Shown here piece after piece: positions 35,608 to 45,196 of a stretch of DNA of 64,000 bases (positions are counted from its first letter, which is position 1; the number at the start of each line of letters is the position of its first letter). Source of the DNA: Croceitalea sp947503285 (GTDB lineage: Bacteria; Bacteroidota; Bacteroidia; Flavobacteriales; Flavobacteriaceae). A model generated the notes under the pieces. It did not search any database and was not told where the DNA came from. It saw nothing but the letters and a program-made list of their open reading frames with translations. The position numbers were made by a program, and so were the translations under genes. The stretch spans positions 806,001-870,000 of the forward strand of contig NZ_BTGQ01000001.1 of NCBI RefSeq assembly GCF_036985505.1, in the 5' to 3' direction.

Positions 35608-36495
35608 CTACTTAAGTACGAACTTAGATGTTCCTAATAATTTTAAACCATCGTCATAAACATTGACCATATAATTTCCTTTCTGGAAGTTGTCGGCAGG
35701 TTTATTGATATAATCACATACATCTAAAGAACTATTCTCATAATAGAAGCTAGTACCCTTAGTGTACGAAATAGAACCACCATTTTCATTGGTCATGGTA
35801 AGCCCTTCACCCAACGTGTTGCCTTGTGGGTCTAAAACCTCGATAAAGAATTCCCTATCACCGGCTTGTGCGATTTGATTGGAAGCAACGGTAAAGCAAA
35901 CCTTGAATTTATCGGTAGCCTTAGCCCTTGAAGTAGAAACCAATTTACCACTATTCCTTTCTTTTACGGCATCAATACTTTGACTTGAAAGATTCAAGGC
36001 AGATCCCCTCTCAACGGCATCGGCCAACTGCGTATTCGACACCACTAAAGAATCATTAAAAACGGTCTGCTTCTCCAACTCGACAAAAGTACTATCACGT
36101 TGCATCGCCAATAAAGAGTTTGACTGTGTCAAAGAATCTACTTGTTTCAACAATTCTTCACGCTCAGCTTTTAAAACACTTACTTGCCTTCTATATCTCG
36201 ATAAAGAAGCGATATCCGCTTTCATACCTTGAACGGAATCAATGTACTTTGCGATATTATCACGCGCTGCAACCAATTCTTCATTGGTAGCGTTACTTTC
36301 CAAAATCGCTTTATCATACTCTGACTTTAAGCTGTTTAAATCCTCAACTACCAATTCTTTCTCTTGCGTAAGCGCATCTGTTGTTTTTTTCTTGTCTTGG
36401 TAAAGACTAACGGTATAAATAATAGTGCCTAAAAGAATAACGCCTAAAAGGCCTGCTATAACTTTTAACCCGTTGTTACTTTTTGTCTCTGTCAT
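35608..36495 (-). CDS. Single-pass coiled-coil membrane protein
   Basis: 295 aa. A short cytoplasmic N-terminus, one helix (VIAGLLGVILLGTIIYTVSLY, about 11-31), then a coiled coil to about 165 (heptads such as EELVAARDNIAKYIDSVQGMKADIASL) and a C-terminal beta domain (about 185-295) with KFKVCFTVASNQIAQAGDREFFIEVLDPQG and DVCDYINKPADNFQKGNYMVNVYDDG. This architecture is conserved in Flavobacteriaceae, but I know of no function. It probably spans the periplasm or organises an envelope complex, which is inference. Confidence 0.72.
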   Translation of the reverse strand: MTETKSNNGLKVIAGLLGVILLGTIIYTVSLYQDKKKTTDALTQEKELVVEDLNSLKSEYDKAILESNATNEELVAARDNIAKYIDSVQGMKADIASLSRYRRQVSVLKAEREELLKQVDSLTQSNSLLAMQRDSTFVELEKQTVFNDSLVVSNTQLADAVERGSALNLSSQSIDAVKERNSGKLVSTSRAKATDKFKVCFTVASNQIAQAGDREFFIEVLDPQGNTLGEGLTMTNENGGSISYTKGTSFYYENSSLDVCDYINKPADNFQKGNYMVNVYDDGLKLLGTSKFVLK

Positions 36496-36657
36496 AATTT
36501 TAAATTTTAATAAACTCTTCTTTTAAAAAGTTTTTTTAAGTATTATGGTATATCTACGTTACGGTTTTCATTTTAGATGTTTTAGCACTTTCAATTTTGT
36601 GAAATATATAGGTAAGCCTAATAAATACTTAACTTTAAGACAAAAAATTTTTTTTCC

Positions 36658-37434
36658 ATGAAATCGTATTCCCTATTTATAATACTCGCTGTATCCTTAT
36701 TGATGGCATGTAAAAATCGAAAAACGAATTCAGCAGAAATAGTAGCGTCAAAAACTGAATACCCTGAATTACGGATTGTCCCGATTGAACATGCCACTGC
36801 GGTCTTAACATGGGGTGATATCACCATTTATATTGATCCCGTTGGTGGAAAAGAAGCCTTTGATGGTCATAAGGAACCCGATCTCATATTAATCACGGAC
36901 ATACATGGTGATCATTTCAGCCTAGAAACATTAGAAGCCCTAAACACGCAGAAAGCCAAAATTATAGTACCGCAAGCCGTTGCCAACAAAATACCCGAAA
37001 AATTCACTCCCCAATTGGATGTGTTGGACAATGGTGATCGTAAAACGCGTTTTGGAATCAAGGTTGAAGCTATACCAATGTATAATCTGCGGGACGAAGC
37101 TTTGCAATTCCATACCAAAGGACGAGGCAATGGTTATGTCTTAAATTTGGGTGATGAACGCATCTATTTTTCTGGAGATACGGAGGATGTTCCAGAAATG
37201 AGGGCATTGGAAAATATTGACAAGGCTTTTATTTGCATGAATTTACCGTATACAATGACCGTAGAAAGTGCTGCCGATGCCGTTTTGGAATTTCAACCTG
37301 CACAAGTATATCCCTATCATTACAGGGGAAGACCAGACGTGAGTGATGTGAAGAAATTTCAAGAAATAGTACATCGTACGAACCCTGACATTAAAGTGGT
37401 ACAGCTGGACTGGTATCCGAAAATGGATTATTAG
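36658..37434 (+). CDS. Metallo-beta-lactamase-fold lipoprotein
   Basis: 258 aa with lipobox (LLMACKNRK), so probably a periplasm-facing lipoprotein. The domain is of the UlaG-like MBL type: HATAVLTWGDITIYIDPVGG, LILITDIHGDHFS, YVLNLGDERIYFSGDTED and PYHYRGRPDVSD. The usual HxHxDH metal motif reads DxHxDH here, since the first His is Asp (TDIHGDH). This variant occurs in Bacteroidota homologs. A hydrolase role is likely; the substrate is unknown. It is followed by the M16 pair, about 75 bp away. Confidence 0.8.
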   Translation: MKSYSLFIILAVSLLMACKNRKTNSAEIVASKTEYPELRIVPIEHATAVLTWGDITIYIDPVGGKEAFDGHKEPDLILITDIHGDHFSLETLEALNTQKAKIIVPQAVANKIPEKFTPQLDVLDNGDRKTRFGIKVEAIPMYNLRDEALQFHTKGRGNGYVLNLGDERIYFSGDTEDVPEMRALENIDKAFICMNLPYTMTVESAADAVLEFQPAQVYPYHYRGRPDVSDVKKFQEIVHRTNPDIKVVQLDWYPKMDY

Positions 37435-37510
37435 CGAAGACCTGTAACAATGCTACAATAATTAGGTCTTACTAAAAACAATGATTTTTGATTAACTTAA
37501 AAACAACGCA

Positions 37511-38899
37511 ATGAAATTAATTTCCAAATGGTTTTTTCTTTCCACTGTAGCAGTGTTACTGATGAGCTGCAATGAGAAAAAAGAAACAAAAGAAGAAGTA
37601 GCTGAGTTTAAGGTTCCGGTAGAATATTATAAACTGGACAATGGGCTTAAAGTCATCTTATCTCAAGACAAAACTTCACCGACTGCTATTATCGCCGCCT
37701 ATTATAATATAGGATTTCGAATTGAACCCAAAGACCGCACCGGTTTTGCCCATTTGTTTGAACATATGATGTTTCAAGGTTCTGAAAATCTCGGAAAAAT
37801 GGAATTCATAAAATTAGTTCAAAAAAACGGTGGGGTACTAAATGGTTCCACACGATTTGATTTCACCAATTACTTCGAAATTGTGCCTTCCCACAAACTG
37901 GAAACCATGTTATGGGCAGAAGCTGATAGAATGAGGGGTTTGTCGATTACACAAGACAATTTAACGAACCAACAGGGTGTGGTGAAGAATGAGGTCAAGG
38001 TAAACGTACTCAACCAACCCTATGGAGGGTTCCCATGGTTGGACATGCCCCAGTATGCAAACGAAAATTGGTACAACGCCCATAATTTTTATGGAGACCT
38101 CGAAGATTTGGATGCAGCAAAATTAGAGGATGTTGCGAGCTTCTTTAAAACGTATTATGCACCCAATAATGCAGCCTTATCGGTAGTCGGGGATTTTGAA
38201 ATTGAGGAAGCAAAAGCCTGGATAGAAAAATACTTTGGGGACATACCCTCAGCCGAATTACCCGAACAACCTGACATTTCAGAACCTAAACAGACTGCGC
38301 AAAAAGAGTTTGTAAAAGTTGATTCCTTGGCAAATAAACCCGCAATCGCATTGGCCTATCATATGCCAGAACGAAATACTGAAGCATATTATGCCATGGG
38401 CCTCTTAGATCAAATTTTGGTCCAAGGTGATAATGGGCTTTTAGTGCAAAAACTAGAAAAGGAAAAAGGGTTCTCTTCAAATGTGGGAGGCGGAATCAAT
38501 TATCTCGGAAATATGTTCAATTACAAAGGCCCCATGCTTTGGATGTATAACCTGACTTATGACGAGAAATCACAAAGGGAAGAGATCCTTACTTCAATTT
38601 CAGAAGTGATGACCGATTTAAAAACCAATATTGATCAAGAGATGATTGACAAAGCGATTGTGAAGCTAAGGTCACAACTTTATGACAATATCGGAGGTAC
38701 ATTTGGCCTTGGAAGAGCTGATTTACTATGCAGTTTTGCGCTCTTTGATGACAATCCACAACGCATCAATACCCTTGAGGACGAGTTCAAAAAAATAACC
38801 CCTAAAATTATGAAGCGTACCATAGACGAATACTTGGTCGATTCTAACAGAACAATACTAACTGTTGAGGCCGTATTGGCCAACAACGAAAAACAATAA
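37511..38899 (+). CDS. M16 family zinc peptidase, catalytic subunit
   Basis: 462 aa with a lipobox (VAVLLMSCNEKK). The inverted zinc motif HxxEH is present in GFAHLFEHMMFQGS (about residues 76-89) and a downstream Glu lies about 75 residues later (NEVKVNV). The processing-peptidase family cleaves peptides inside a clam-shell of two halves; here the second half is encoded by the next gene, 4 bp downstream. It probably works in the periplasm, with an unknown substrate. Confidence 0.88.
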   Translation: MKLISKWFFLSTVAVLLMSCNEKKETKEEVAEFKVPVEYYKLDNGLKVILSQDKTSPTAIIAAYYNIGFRIEPKDRTGFAHLFEHMMFQGSENLGKMEFIKLVQKNGGVLNGSTRFDFTNYFEIVPSHKLETMLWAEADRMRGLSITQDNLTNQQGVVKNEVKVNVLNQPYGGFPWLDMPQYANENWYNAHNFYGDLEDLDAAKLEDVASFFKTYYAPNNAALSVVGDFEIEEAKAWIEKYFGDIPSAELPEQPDISEPKQTAQKEFVKVDSLANKPAIALAYHMPERNTEAYYAMGLLDQILVQGDNGLLVQKLEKEKGFSSNVGGGINYLGNMFNYKGPMLWMYNLTYDEKSQREEILTSISEVMTDLKTNIDQEMIDKAIVKLRSQLYDNIGGTFGLGRADLLCSFALFDDNPQRINTLEDEFKKITPKIMKRTIDEYLVDSNRTILTVEAVLANNEKQ

Positions 38900-38903
38900 G
38901 GTG

Positions 38904-40298
38904 ATGAAAAATATAGTTATATACTTTTTGGTAACTGCTTTTACAGTAAATCTCGTTACCGCCCAAAAAGAAACAAAAGAGCAACCACCAAAGGGCGGAG
39001 AACCCAAAAACTTCACCTTACCAGAAAAGGAAGTGGTACAATTAGACAACGGATTGACCATCGTAATGGTCCCATATGGATCCATTCCAAAAGCCACGAT
39101 TCGAATCAGCATAAAGACGGGTAATATTGATGAGAATGAAAACCAAGTTTGGTTGTGCGATTTATTGGCCGATTTATTGGAAGAGGGAAGTGTAAGTAAA
39201 AATTCAAAACAAATCGCCGATGAAATGGCCGGGATGGGTGGTAACTTAAATATTGGGGTTGGGTTGCATACCTCTTCATTAAGTAGTTCCGTACTCTACG
39301 AGTTTACCCCTAATGCCATAGCACTAATGGCCGATGTTTTGAGAAATCCTAAATGGCCAACCGAAGAATTGACGCGACTGAAGAACGACATGAAGCGAGA
39401 CCTTGCAGTTAGGTTATCTAGGCCTAGCGCCCAGGCAAACAGGGATTTCATGGCCACTATTTATCCAGACCATCCTTACGGTCGCGTATATCCGACAGAT
39501 GAGATGGTAGATTCTTATTCCGTTGAGGCTATCAAACAGTTTTATGATACTAATTTTGGGGCTTTGAGAACTACCGTTTATGTGGCTGGAAACTTCGACG
39601 CGGAGGCTGTTCAAGAAGCTGTGCAAAATGCCCTAGGTGATTGGCGCAAAGGAACCGAATCAAATTACAATGTAGCGCAACCGGTTACCGCTAACGAAGT
39701 GAAAATAATCGATAGACCAAACGCTCCCCAAACTACAATTTACTATGGGCTACCGGTCATTGACCCTTCTCATGAAGACTATATCGCCTTAGATGTTACC
39801 AATTCAATTTTAGGCGGGTCTTTTGCTTCGAGGATTACAAGTAATATTAGAGAGGACAAAGGGTATACCTATTCACCCTTTAGTGCTTTGCAAACAAACT
39901 ATAAGTCAGGTGTTTGGTACGAATCGGCCGATGTTACCACAGAACATACGGGAGCTTCTCTAACGGAAATCATGAAGGAAATTGAAAAGCTCCAGAACGA
40001 GCCACCGACCCAAGAAGAACTTGATGGAATCATTAATTATGAATCAGGAATCTATGTGCTTCAAAATTCCACACCTAGCGGAATTATCGGTCAAATGATA
40101 TTTTTGGATACGCATGATCTGGACGAATCTTTCTTAACCAACAAAGTACGGAATATGCATGCTGTAACCCCTGAAAAAGTTCAAGAAATGACCCAGAAAT
40201 ATATCAAACCTGAAAATATGACCTTCATTGCCGTTGGTGATAAGGCCAAAATCAGTGATCAAATACAAGAAACCATAAAAACGCCCTTGAAACAATAG
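38904..40298 (+). CDS. M16 family peptidase, non-catalytic partner
   Basis: 464 aa from ATG 38904, which gives signal peptide MKNIVIYFLVTAFTVNLVTAQ. The M16 fold is seen in VVQLDNGLTIVMVPYGS, but the place of HxxEH reads LADLLEEGS with no His, so it cannot bind zinc there. It keeps the substrate-binding R/Y element (SNIREDKGYTYSPFSAL). It therefore looks like the beta-like partner of the active subunit encoded upstream, separated by only 4 bp. A strong terminator follows. Confidence 0.88.
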   Translation: MKNIVIYFLVTAFTVNLVTAQKETKEQPPKGGEPKNFTLPEKEVVQLDNGLTIVMVPYGSIPKATIRISIKTGNIDENENQVWLCDLLADLLEEGSVSKNSKQIADEMAGMGGNLNIGVGLHTSSLSSSVLYEFTPNAIALMADVLRNPKWPTEELTRLKNDMKRDLAVRLSRPSAQANRDFMATIYPDHPYGRVYPTDEMVDSYSVEAIKQFYDTNFGALRTTVYVAGNFDAEAVQEAVQNALGDWRKGTESNYNVAQPVTANEVKIIDRPNAPQTTIYYGLPVIDPSHEDYIALDVTNSILGGSFASRITSNIREDKGYTYSPFSALQTNYKSGVWYESADVTTEHTGASLTEIMKEIEKLQNEPPTQEELDGIINYESGIYVLQNSTPSGIIGQMIFLDTHDLDESFLTNKVRNMHAVTPEKVQEMTQKYIKPENMTFIAVGDKAKISDQIQETIKTPLKQ

Positions 40299-40317
40299 GG
40301 AAAAGATCCGTTGAATA

Positions 40318-40354
40318 AAAAATGGCGAAATCAAGTTTTGATTTCGCCATTTTT
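40318..40354. terminator. Bidirectional intrinsic terminator
   Basis: A 17-bp stem (AAATGGCGAAATCAA paired with its complement; arms 40318-40334 and 40338-40354) with a 3-nt loop and A/T-rich ends. It lies between the M16 pair and the convergent ettA. Confidence 0.88.
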
Positions 40355-40388
40355 TATAGCACTATATAAGGTCAGTACCTATCATAAG

Positions 40389-42080
40389 CTAACGAATCAA
40401 CTTCTTGTACTTAATTCGTTTTGGCATGATATCAGCCCCTAAGCGTTTCTTTTTGTTTTCTTCATAATCTGAGAAAGACCCTTCAAAGAAGTATACTTGT
40501 GAATCACCTTCAAAGGCCAATATGTGCGTACAGATACGATCTAAGAACCACCTATCATGTGATATGATTACCGCACAGCCCGCAAAATTCTCCAGACCTT
40601 CTTCCAAAGCCCGTAAGGTATTTACGTCGAGATCATTGGTAGGCTCATCAAGCAGTAGCACGTTGCCCTCTTCTTTTAAGGTCATCGCCAAATGAAGTCG
40701 GTTTCGCTCACCTCCTGATAGCATGTTGACTTTCTTGTTCTGTTCACTTCCTGAAAAATTAAATCGACTTAAATAGGCCCTTGAGTTTACCTGCTTACCC
40801 CCCATCATTACCAATTCTTGTCCGTCACTGAAGTTTTCCCATATTGACTTGTCTGGATCTATATTACCATGACTTTGGTCAACATAGGCCAGTTTTGCAG
40901 TTTCGCCAACTGCAAATTCTCCTTTATTCGGGGTTTCTTCACCCATGATCATTTTGAAAATAGTGGTCTTACCCGCACCGTTAGGTCCTATGATGCCTAC
41001 AATTCCTGCTTGTGGTAGGTTAAAATTCAGAGCTTCATAGAGTAATTTATCGCCGTAGGCCTTGCTTACTCCTTTTGCTTCAATAACGTTGGTACCTAAA
41101 CGGGGGCCATTGGGAATATAAATCTCCAATTTTTCCTCAAGTTGTTTCTGGTCTTGGCTAATGAGCTTATCATAATTTTTCAAACGAGCCTTCTGTTTTG
41201 TCTGTCTCCCTTTAGCCCCTTGTCGCACCCATTCCAGCTCCCGCTCTAAGGTTTTTTGCCTTTTTGAAGCTTGCTTACTTTCTTGGGCGAGTCTTTTGGA
41301 TTTCTGGTCCAACCAACTTGAATAATTCCCTTTCCATGGTATACCTTCCCCTCTATCCAATTCCAATATCCAGCCAGCCACATTATCCAAAAAGTAACGG
41401 TCGTGTGTCACGGCAATCACAGTGCCTTTGTATTGGGCCAAATGGTGTTCTAACCAATGTACCGATTCCGCATCCAAATGGTTGGTGGGTTCATCTAAAA
41501 GTAATACCTCGGGTTCTTGAAGCAGAAGGCGACACAAGGCTACCCTTCTTCGTTCCCCTCCAGAAAGCACCCCTATTTTTTTATCGGAATCAGGCGTACG
41601 CAAGGCATCCATTGCGATTTCAAGCTTGGTATCCAACTCCCAAGCATTCGAGGCATCAATCTTGTCTTGAAGCGTCGCTTGCTTGTCCATTAGTTTTTGC
41701 ATCTTTTCAGCATCTTCATAAACTTCTGGCAAACCAAACATATCGTTGATTTTATTGTACTCATCAAGAATTGCAACTGTTTCGGCTACGCCCTCTTTGA
41801 CCACCTCCAAAACCGTTTTACTTTCATCGAGTTGGGGCTCTTGTTCTAAATAGCCTACGGAATAACCTGGGGAAAAAACAACGTCCCCTTGAAAATTTTT
41901 ATCCACACCGGCAATGATTTTCAACAAGGTTGACTTACCTGAGCCGTTAAGACCTAATATCCCGATTTTGGCACCATAGAAAAAGCTTAGGTAAATGTTC
42001 TTTAAAACAGGTGTATTGGCATTTTTATAGGTCTTGGTGACCCCTGACATTGAAAAGATGACCTTTTTGTCGTCTGACAT
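40389..42080 (-). CDS. ettA: Energy-dependent translational throttle protein EttA (ABC-F)
   Basis: 563 aa with two ABC ATPase domains and no membrane segment. Domain 1: Walker A GLNGSGKST, signature LSGGERRRVALC, Walker B LLLDEPTNHLDAES. Domain 2: GPNGAGKTT, LSGGERNRLHLA, LLLDEPTNDLDVNT. The linker region between them is basic and Lys/Gln rich, as in ABC-F ribosome factors. EttA binds the ribosomal E site and gates elongation by energy state. The start codon is only 5 bp from a 7-bp tandem repeat that fills the 5' leader; see the repeat entry. Confidence 0.92.
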   Translation of the reverse strand: MSDDKKVIFSMSGVTKTYKNANTPVLKNIYLSFFYGAKIGILGLNGSGKSTLLKIIAGVDKNFQGDVVFSPGYSVGYLEQEPQLDESKTVLEVVKEGVAETVAILDEYNKINDMFGLPEVYEDAEKMQKLMDKQATLQDKIDASNAWELDTKLEIAMDALRTPDSDKKIGVLSGGERRRVALCRLLLQEPEVLLLDEPTNHLDAESVHWLEHHLAQYKGTVIAVTHDRYFLDNVAGWILELDRGEGIPWKGNYSSWLDQKSKRLAQESKQASKRQKTLERELEWVRQGAKGRQTKQKARLKNYDKLISQDQKQLEEKLEIYIPNGPRLGTNVIEAKGVSKAYGDKLLYEALNFNLPQAGIVGIIGPNGAGKTTIFKMIMGEETPNKGEFAVGETAKLAYVDQSHGNIDPDKSIWENFSDGQELVMMGGKQVNSRAYLSRFNFSGSEQNKKVNMLSGGERNRLHLAMTLKEEGNVLLLDEPTNDLDVNTLRALEEGLENFAGCAVIISHDRWFLDRICTHILAFEGDSQVYFFEGSFSDYEENKKKRLGADIMPKRIKYKKLIR

Positions 42081-42085
42081 ATGTT

Positions 42086-42152
42086 ATGGTTAATGGTTAA
42101 TGGTTAATGGTTAATGGTTAATGGTTAATGGTTAATGGTTAATGGTTAATGG
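42086..42152. repeat. Heptamer tandem repeat (ATGGTTA, about 9.6 copies)
   Basis: Sixty-seven bases made of perfect ATGGTTA units (TAACCAT on the ettA strand), beginning 6 bp upstream of the ettA ATG. Short perfect tandem arrays like this change copy number by slippage. It lies where the ettA leader or promoter would be expected, so copy number could change spacing; that is inference. Confidence 0.95.
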
Positions 42153-42279
42153 AAGCAACTAGATTCAATGAATACATCAAGTAGTTGCGAAAGTTTCACA
42201 AATAAACTAGAGTGCAGCATCATAATTCTAAATCGTCATTAAAAAATTGGACTTGTAATTGACTATGGATTTGAATTGG

Positions 42280-42462
42280 TCAAACCCGTCCTTTTAAGGC
42301 ATTAAATACCCATGCCACAGCAAAAAAACCGATACCGACCGCAGCAAAACCCCATCCTGCCACTTCATCATATTTAAAAGCGCCAAGCGCAATCATGCCA
42401 ACGCCCACAAAAATCATTATAAAGGTTGCCCAGGCCAAAACCGTATTTTTATTCATCCCCAT
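42280..42462 (-). CDS. Small membrane protein, CAL67264 family
   Basis: 60 aa with two transmembrane helices (VLAWATFIMIFVGVGMIALGAF and WGFAAVGIGFFAVAWVFNAL) joined by a short polar loop KYDEVAG. This matches the small, highly conserved flavobacterial family named after a Gramella forsetii locus (recalled, not searched). Function is unknown. The start may be the second Met. It lies between the heptamer repeat and the oxidoreductase gene. Confidence 0.72.
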   Translation of the reverse strand: MGMNKNTVLAWATFIMIFVGVGMIALGAFKYDEVAGWGFAAVGIGFFAVAWVFNALKGRV

Positions 42463-42518
42463 AGGTTAATTTTATGTAAACTCAAATATCGTAAAAATTG
42501 GTGATTGCCCACAATCTT

Positions 42519-43502
42519 TTAGGATTCAAATGGAAATCGAACACCAGTTTTATTTCTTATGGCATCCAACAAAGAAATTAAATCAAGACTATTCTGGTGT
42601 GACCATAAGTTACTTTCCAATTGTCCTTTTTTTATGCACTTGTGAACTTCCACTATTTCGTACGTGTACCCCCTACCCTCCGTTGGCAGGTTTACCTCTT
42701 TTATACCCGTTAAAGTCTTTATGGTGTACCCTTGGGATTCATGCCATCTTGGATGCAAAAAGATACTTCCATCGGTTCCCGCTAATTCCGCATTCATTCT
42801 AGTTTCGTTTGCAAAACTACTGTTCAAAATTGCCTGTCCGCCATCATATTTAAAGATAACTGACGTCTGCACTTCAGTGCCTTGTTCATTGAAATTGGAA
42901 AAAGCAGCAATGTCTTTTGGCTTGCCCATCATTAGGTACGAAAGAAATACGGGGTAAATCCCAATATCCAAAAGTGTCCCACCTGCCAAATCCAAGTTGA
43001 ACAATCTTGAATCCAATGGTCTATCCATGGCATAAAATCCGAAATCAGCGTTGATATATTTCAGCTTACCGATGGTTCCATTCTCAACCAACCCCAAGGC
43101 TTTCTTTATGGTCGGATTAAATCTAGACCAAAGTGCTTCCATTAAAAAGACCTTATTTTCTTTTGCGACCTTTAGTAGTTCTTCAACCTCTATCCGATGA
43201 ATACCCAGGGGCTTTTCGCAAAGTACATGTTTGCCCGATTCCATAGCTTTGATTGCGACAGTTTTATGGAATGTATGTGGCGTAGCAATGTAGACCACAT
43301 CCACTTCATCACTTTTGAATAAAGTTTCATAATCCGCGAAATGGTGGGCTGCTCCATTTTTATGGGCAAACTCTTTTGCTTTAGCCTCACTTCTGGAAGC
43401 GACTGCAGCCAAAACTGCATCTTCGACCAATTTCAAATCATTGGCAAAATGTTGGGCAATTTTACCCAGGCCTACGATACCCCATCTTATTTTACGCTGC
43501 AT
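42519..43502 (-). CDS. Gfo/Idh/MocA-family oxidoreductase
   Basis: 327 aa. The NAD(P)-binding Rossmann fold begins IRWGIVGLGKIAQHFAND (GxGxxA), with AAVASRSEAKAKEFA, DVVYIATPHTFHKT and the family lysine motif CEKPLG. The C-terminal alpha/beta domain contains GGTLLDIGIYPVFLSYLM, with the conserved Asp/His-type catalytic region. Such enzymes act on sugars, inositols or aldehydes; the substrate here is unknown. It is divergent from the acyl-CoA carboxylase gene. Confidence 0.88.
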   Translation of the reverse strand: MQRKIRWGIVGLGKIAQHFANDLKLVEDAVLAAVASRSEAKAKEFAHKNGAAHHFADYETLFKSDEVDVVYIATPHTFHKTVAIKAMESGKHVLCEKPLGIHRIEVEELLKVAKENKVFLMEALWSRFNPTIKKALGLVENGTIGKLKYINADFGFYAMDRPLDSRLFNLDLAGGTLLDIGIYPVFLSYLMMGKPKDIAAFSNFNEQGTEVQTSVIFKYDGGQAILNSSFANETRMNAELAGTDGSIFLHPRWHESQGYTIKTLTGIKEVNLPTEGRGYTYEIVEVHKCIKKGQLESNLWSHQNSLDLISLLDAIRNKTGVRFPFES

Positions 43503-43564
43503 ACTAGGCTAAACTAATCGTTATTAGTGCTTATCTTTAGGGTCTAAATGATTTAAGCACGCTG

Positions 43565-45196
43565 TTGATGGACCTAAAGTTCAATAAAAACGAAGACCAA
43601 AACAAATTAAAAGTATCAGAACTTCGAAACCGTCTCGCTAAAGTAAAATTCGGGGGAGGTAAAAGTAGGATCGAAAAACTACATGCCAAGGGTAAAATGA
43701 CGGCAAGGGAACGCATAGCCTATCTTTTGGACGATGACGATGCCAGTATCGAAATTGGGGCATTCGCCGGTGATGGCATGTACGAGACACATGGCGGCTG
43801 CCCTTCTGGGGGTGTAGTAATTAAAATTGGTCATGTACAAGGGAAGCAGTGCATTGTGGTGGCAAATGATGCAACCGTAAAGGCCGGTGCTTGGTTTCCG
43901 ATAACTGGAAAGAAAAATTTAAGGGCCCAAGAGCTGGCCATTGAAAATAAGTTACCCATTATTTATTTGGTGGATAGCGCAGGTGTTTACCTACCGATGC
44001 AAGATGAGATATTTCCTGACAAAGAACATTTCGGGCGCATATTTCGAAACAATGCCGTTATGAGCAGTATGGGAATTACCCAGATTTCTGCCGTCATGGG
44101 TAGTTGTGTTGCAGGGGGTGCTTATTTGCCGATAATGAGTGATGAGGCCTTGATTGTAGATAAAACGGGAAGTATCTTTTTGGCAGGTAGTTATTTGGTA
44201 AAAGCCGCCATAGGGGAAAGTATTGATAATGAAACCCTTGGTGGTGCAACCACGCATTGTGAGATTAGCGGTGTGACCGATTATAAGGCCAAAGACGATA
44301 AAGACGCCCTTGATACCATCAAAAATATTATGGCCAAGATCGGCGACTTTGATAAAGCGGGTTTTAATAGAATTAAAGCATCACTACCTAAAGAAAAACA
44401 AGAAGATATCTACGGCATACTGCCCTCATCACGTGCAGACCAGTACGACATGCTTGAAATTATAAAACGCCTTGTTGACGATTCTGATTTCAAACAGTAT
44501 AAAGAAGACTACGGAAAAACGATTTTAACCGGGTATGCGCGTATTGATGGTTGGGCAGTGGGCATTGTTGCCAACCAACGAAAAGTGGTTAAAAACGGTA
44601 AAGGTGAAATGCAATTCGGTGGGGTCATTTATTCTGATTCAGCGGATAAGGCCACACGTTTTATCGCCAATTGCAACCAAAAGAAAATACCCTTGGTCTT
44701 TTTGCAAGATGTCACTGGTTTTATGGTCGGCAGTAAGAGTGAACACGGCGGTATCATTAAAGATGGTGCCAAAATGGTCAATGCAGTCAGCAATTCCGTA
44801 GTACCTAAGTTCACTATTGTCATTGGCAATAGTTATGGTGCCGGTAATTACGCCATGTGCGGAAAAGCTTATGACCCAAGATTAATCGTTGCCTGGCCTA
44901 CCGCCGAACTTGCGGTAATGAGTGGTAATTCAGCCGCTAAAGTCTTGTTACAAATCGAAAAGGCCTCTTTGGAAAAGAAAGGCGAAAAAATTGATGCTAA
45001 AAAGGAGAAAGAACTGTTTAACGAAATTAAAGATCGCTACGATAACCAGGTCTCCCCATACTATGCGGCCTCCCGTTTATGGACGGACGCCATTATAGAC
45101 CCTTTGGATACCAGAAAATGGATTTCAATGGGGATTGAAGCCGCGGACCACGCACCTATTGAAAAGCAGTTTAATCTTGGAATTTTACAAGTTTGA
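43565..45196 (+). CDS. Acyl-CoA carboxylase, carboxyltransferase (beta) subunit
   Basis: 543 aa, crotonase-like carboxyltransferase. Visible: KLHAKGKMTARERIAYLLD, GGCPSGGVVIKIGHVQGK, then the oxyanion-hole regions GSCVAGGAYLPIMSDE and GNSYGAGNYAMCGKAYDPR. It moves CO2 from carboxybiotin to an acyl-CoA; its sequence resembles methylcrotonyl- or propionyl-CoA carboxylase subunits, and the acyl specificity is not settled. The biotin-carrying subunit is not in this neighbourhood. The stop abuts the stop of the convergent plug-protein gene with no base between. Confidence 0.88.
   Translation: MMDLKFNKNEDQNKLKVSELRNRLAKVKFGGGKSRIEKLHAKGKMTARERIAYLLDDDDASIEIGAFAGDGMYETHGGCPSGGVVIKIGHVQGKQCIVVANDATVKAGAWFPITGKKNLRAQELAIENKLPIIYLVDSAGVYLPMQDEIFPDKEHFGRIFRNNAVMSSMGITQISAVMGSCVAGGAYLPIMSDEALIVDKTGSIFLAGSYLVKAAIGESIDNETLGGATTHCEISGVTDYKAKDDKDALDTIKNIMAKIGDFDKAGFNRIKASLPKEKQEDIYGILPSSRADQYDMLEIIKRLVDDSDFKQYKEDYGKTILTGYARIDGWAVGIVANQRKVVKNGKGEMQFGGVIYSDSADKATRFIANCNQKKIPLVFLQDVTGFMVGSKSEHGGIIKDGAKMVNAVSNSVVPKFTIVIGNSYGAGNYAMCGKAYDPRLIVAWPTAELAVMSGNSAAKVLLQIEKASLEKKGEKIDAKKEKELFNEIKDRYDNQVSPYYAASRLWTDAIIDPLDTRKWISMGIEAADHAPIEKQFNLGILQV

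Noticed and set aside
42086..42152. Heptamer array as a CRISPR or attachment site
   Set aside because: Units are 7 bp with no spacers, and there are no cas or integrase genes nearby.
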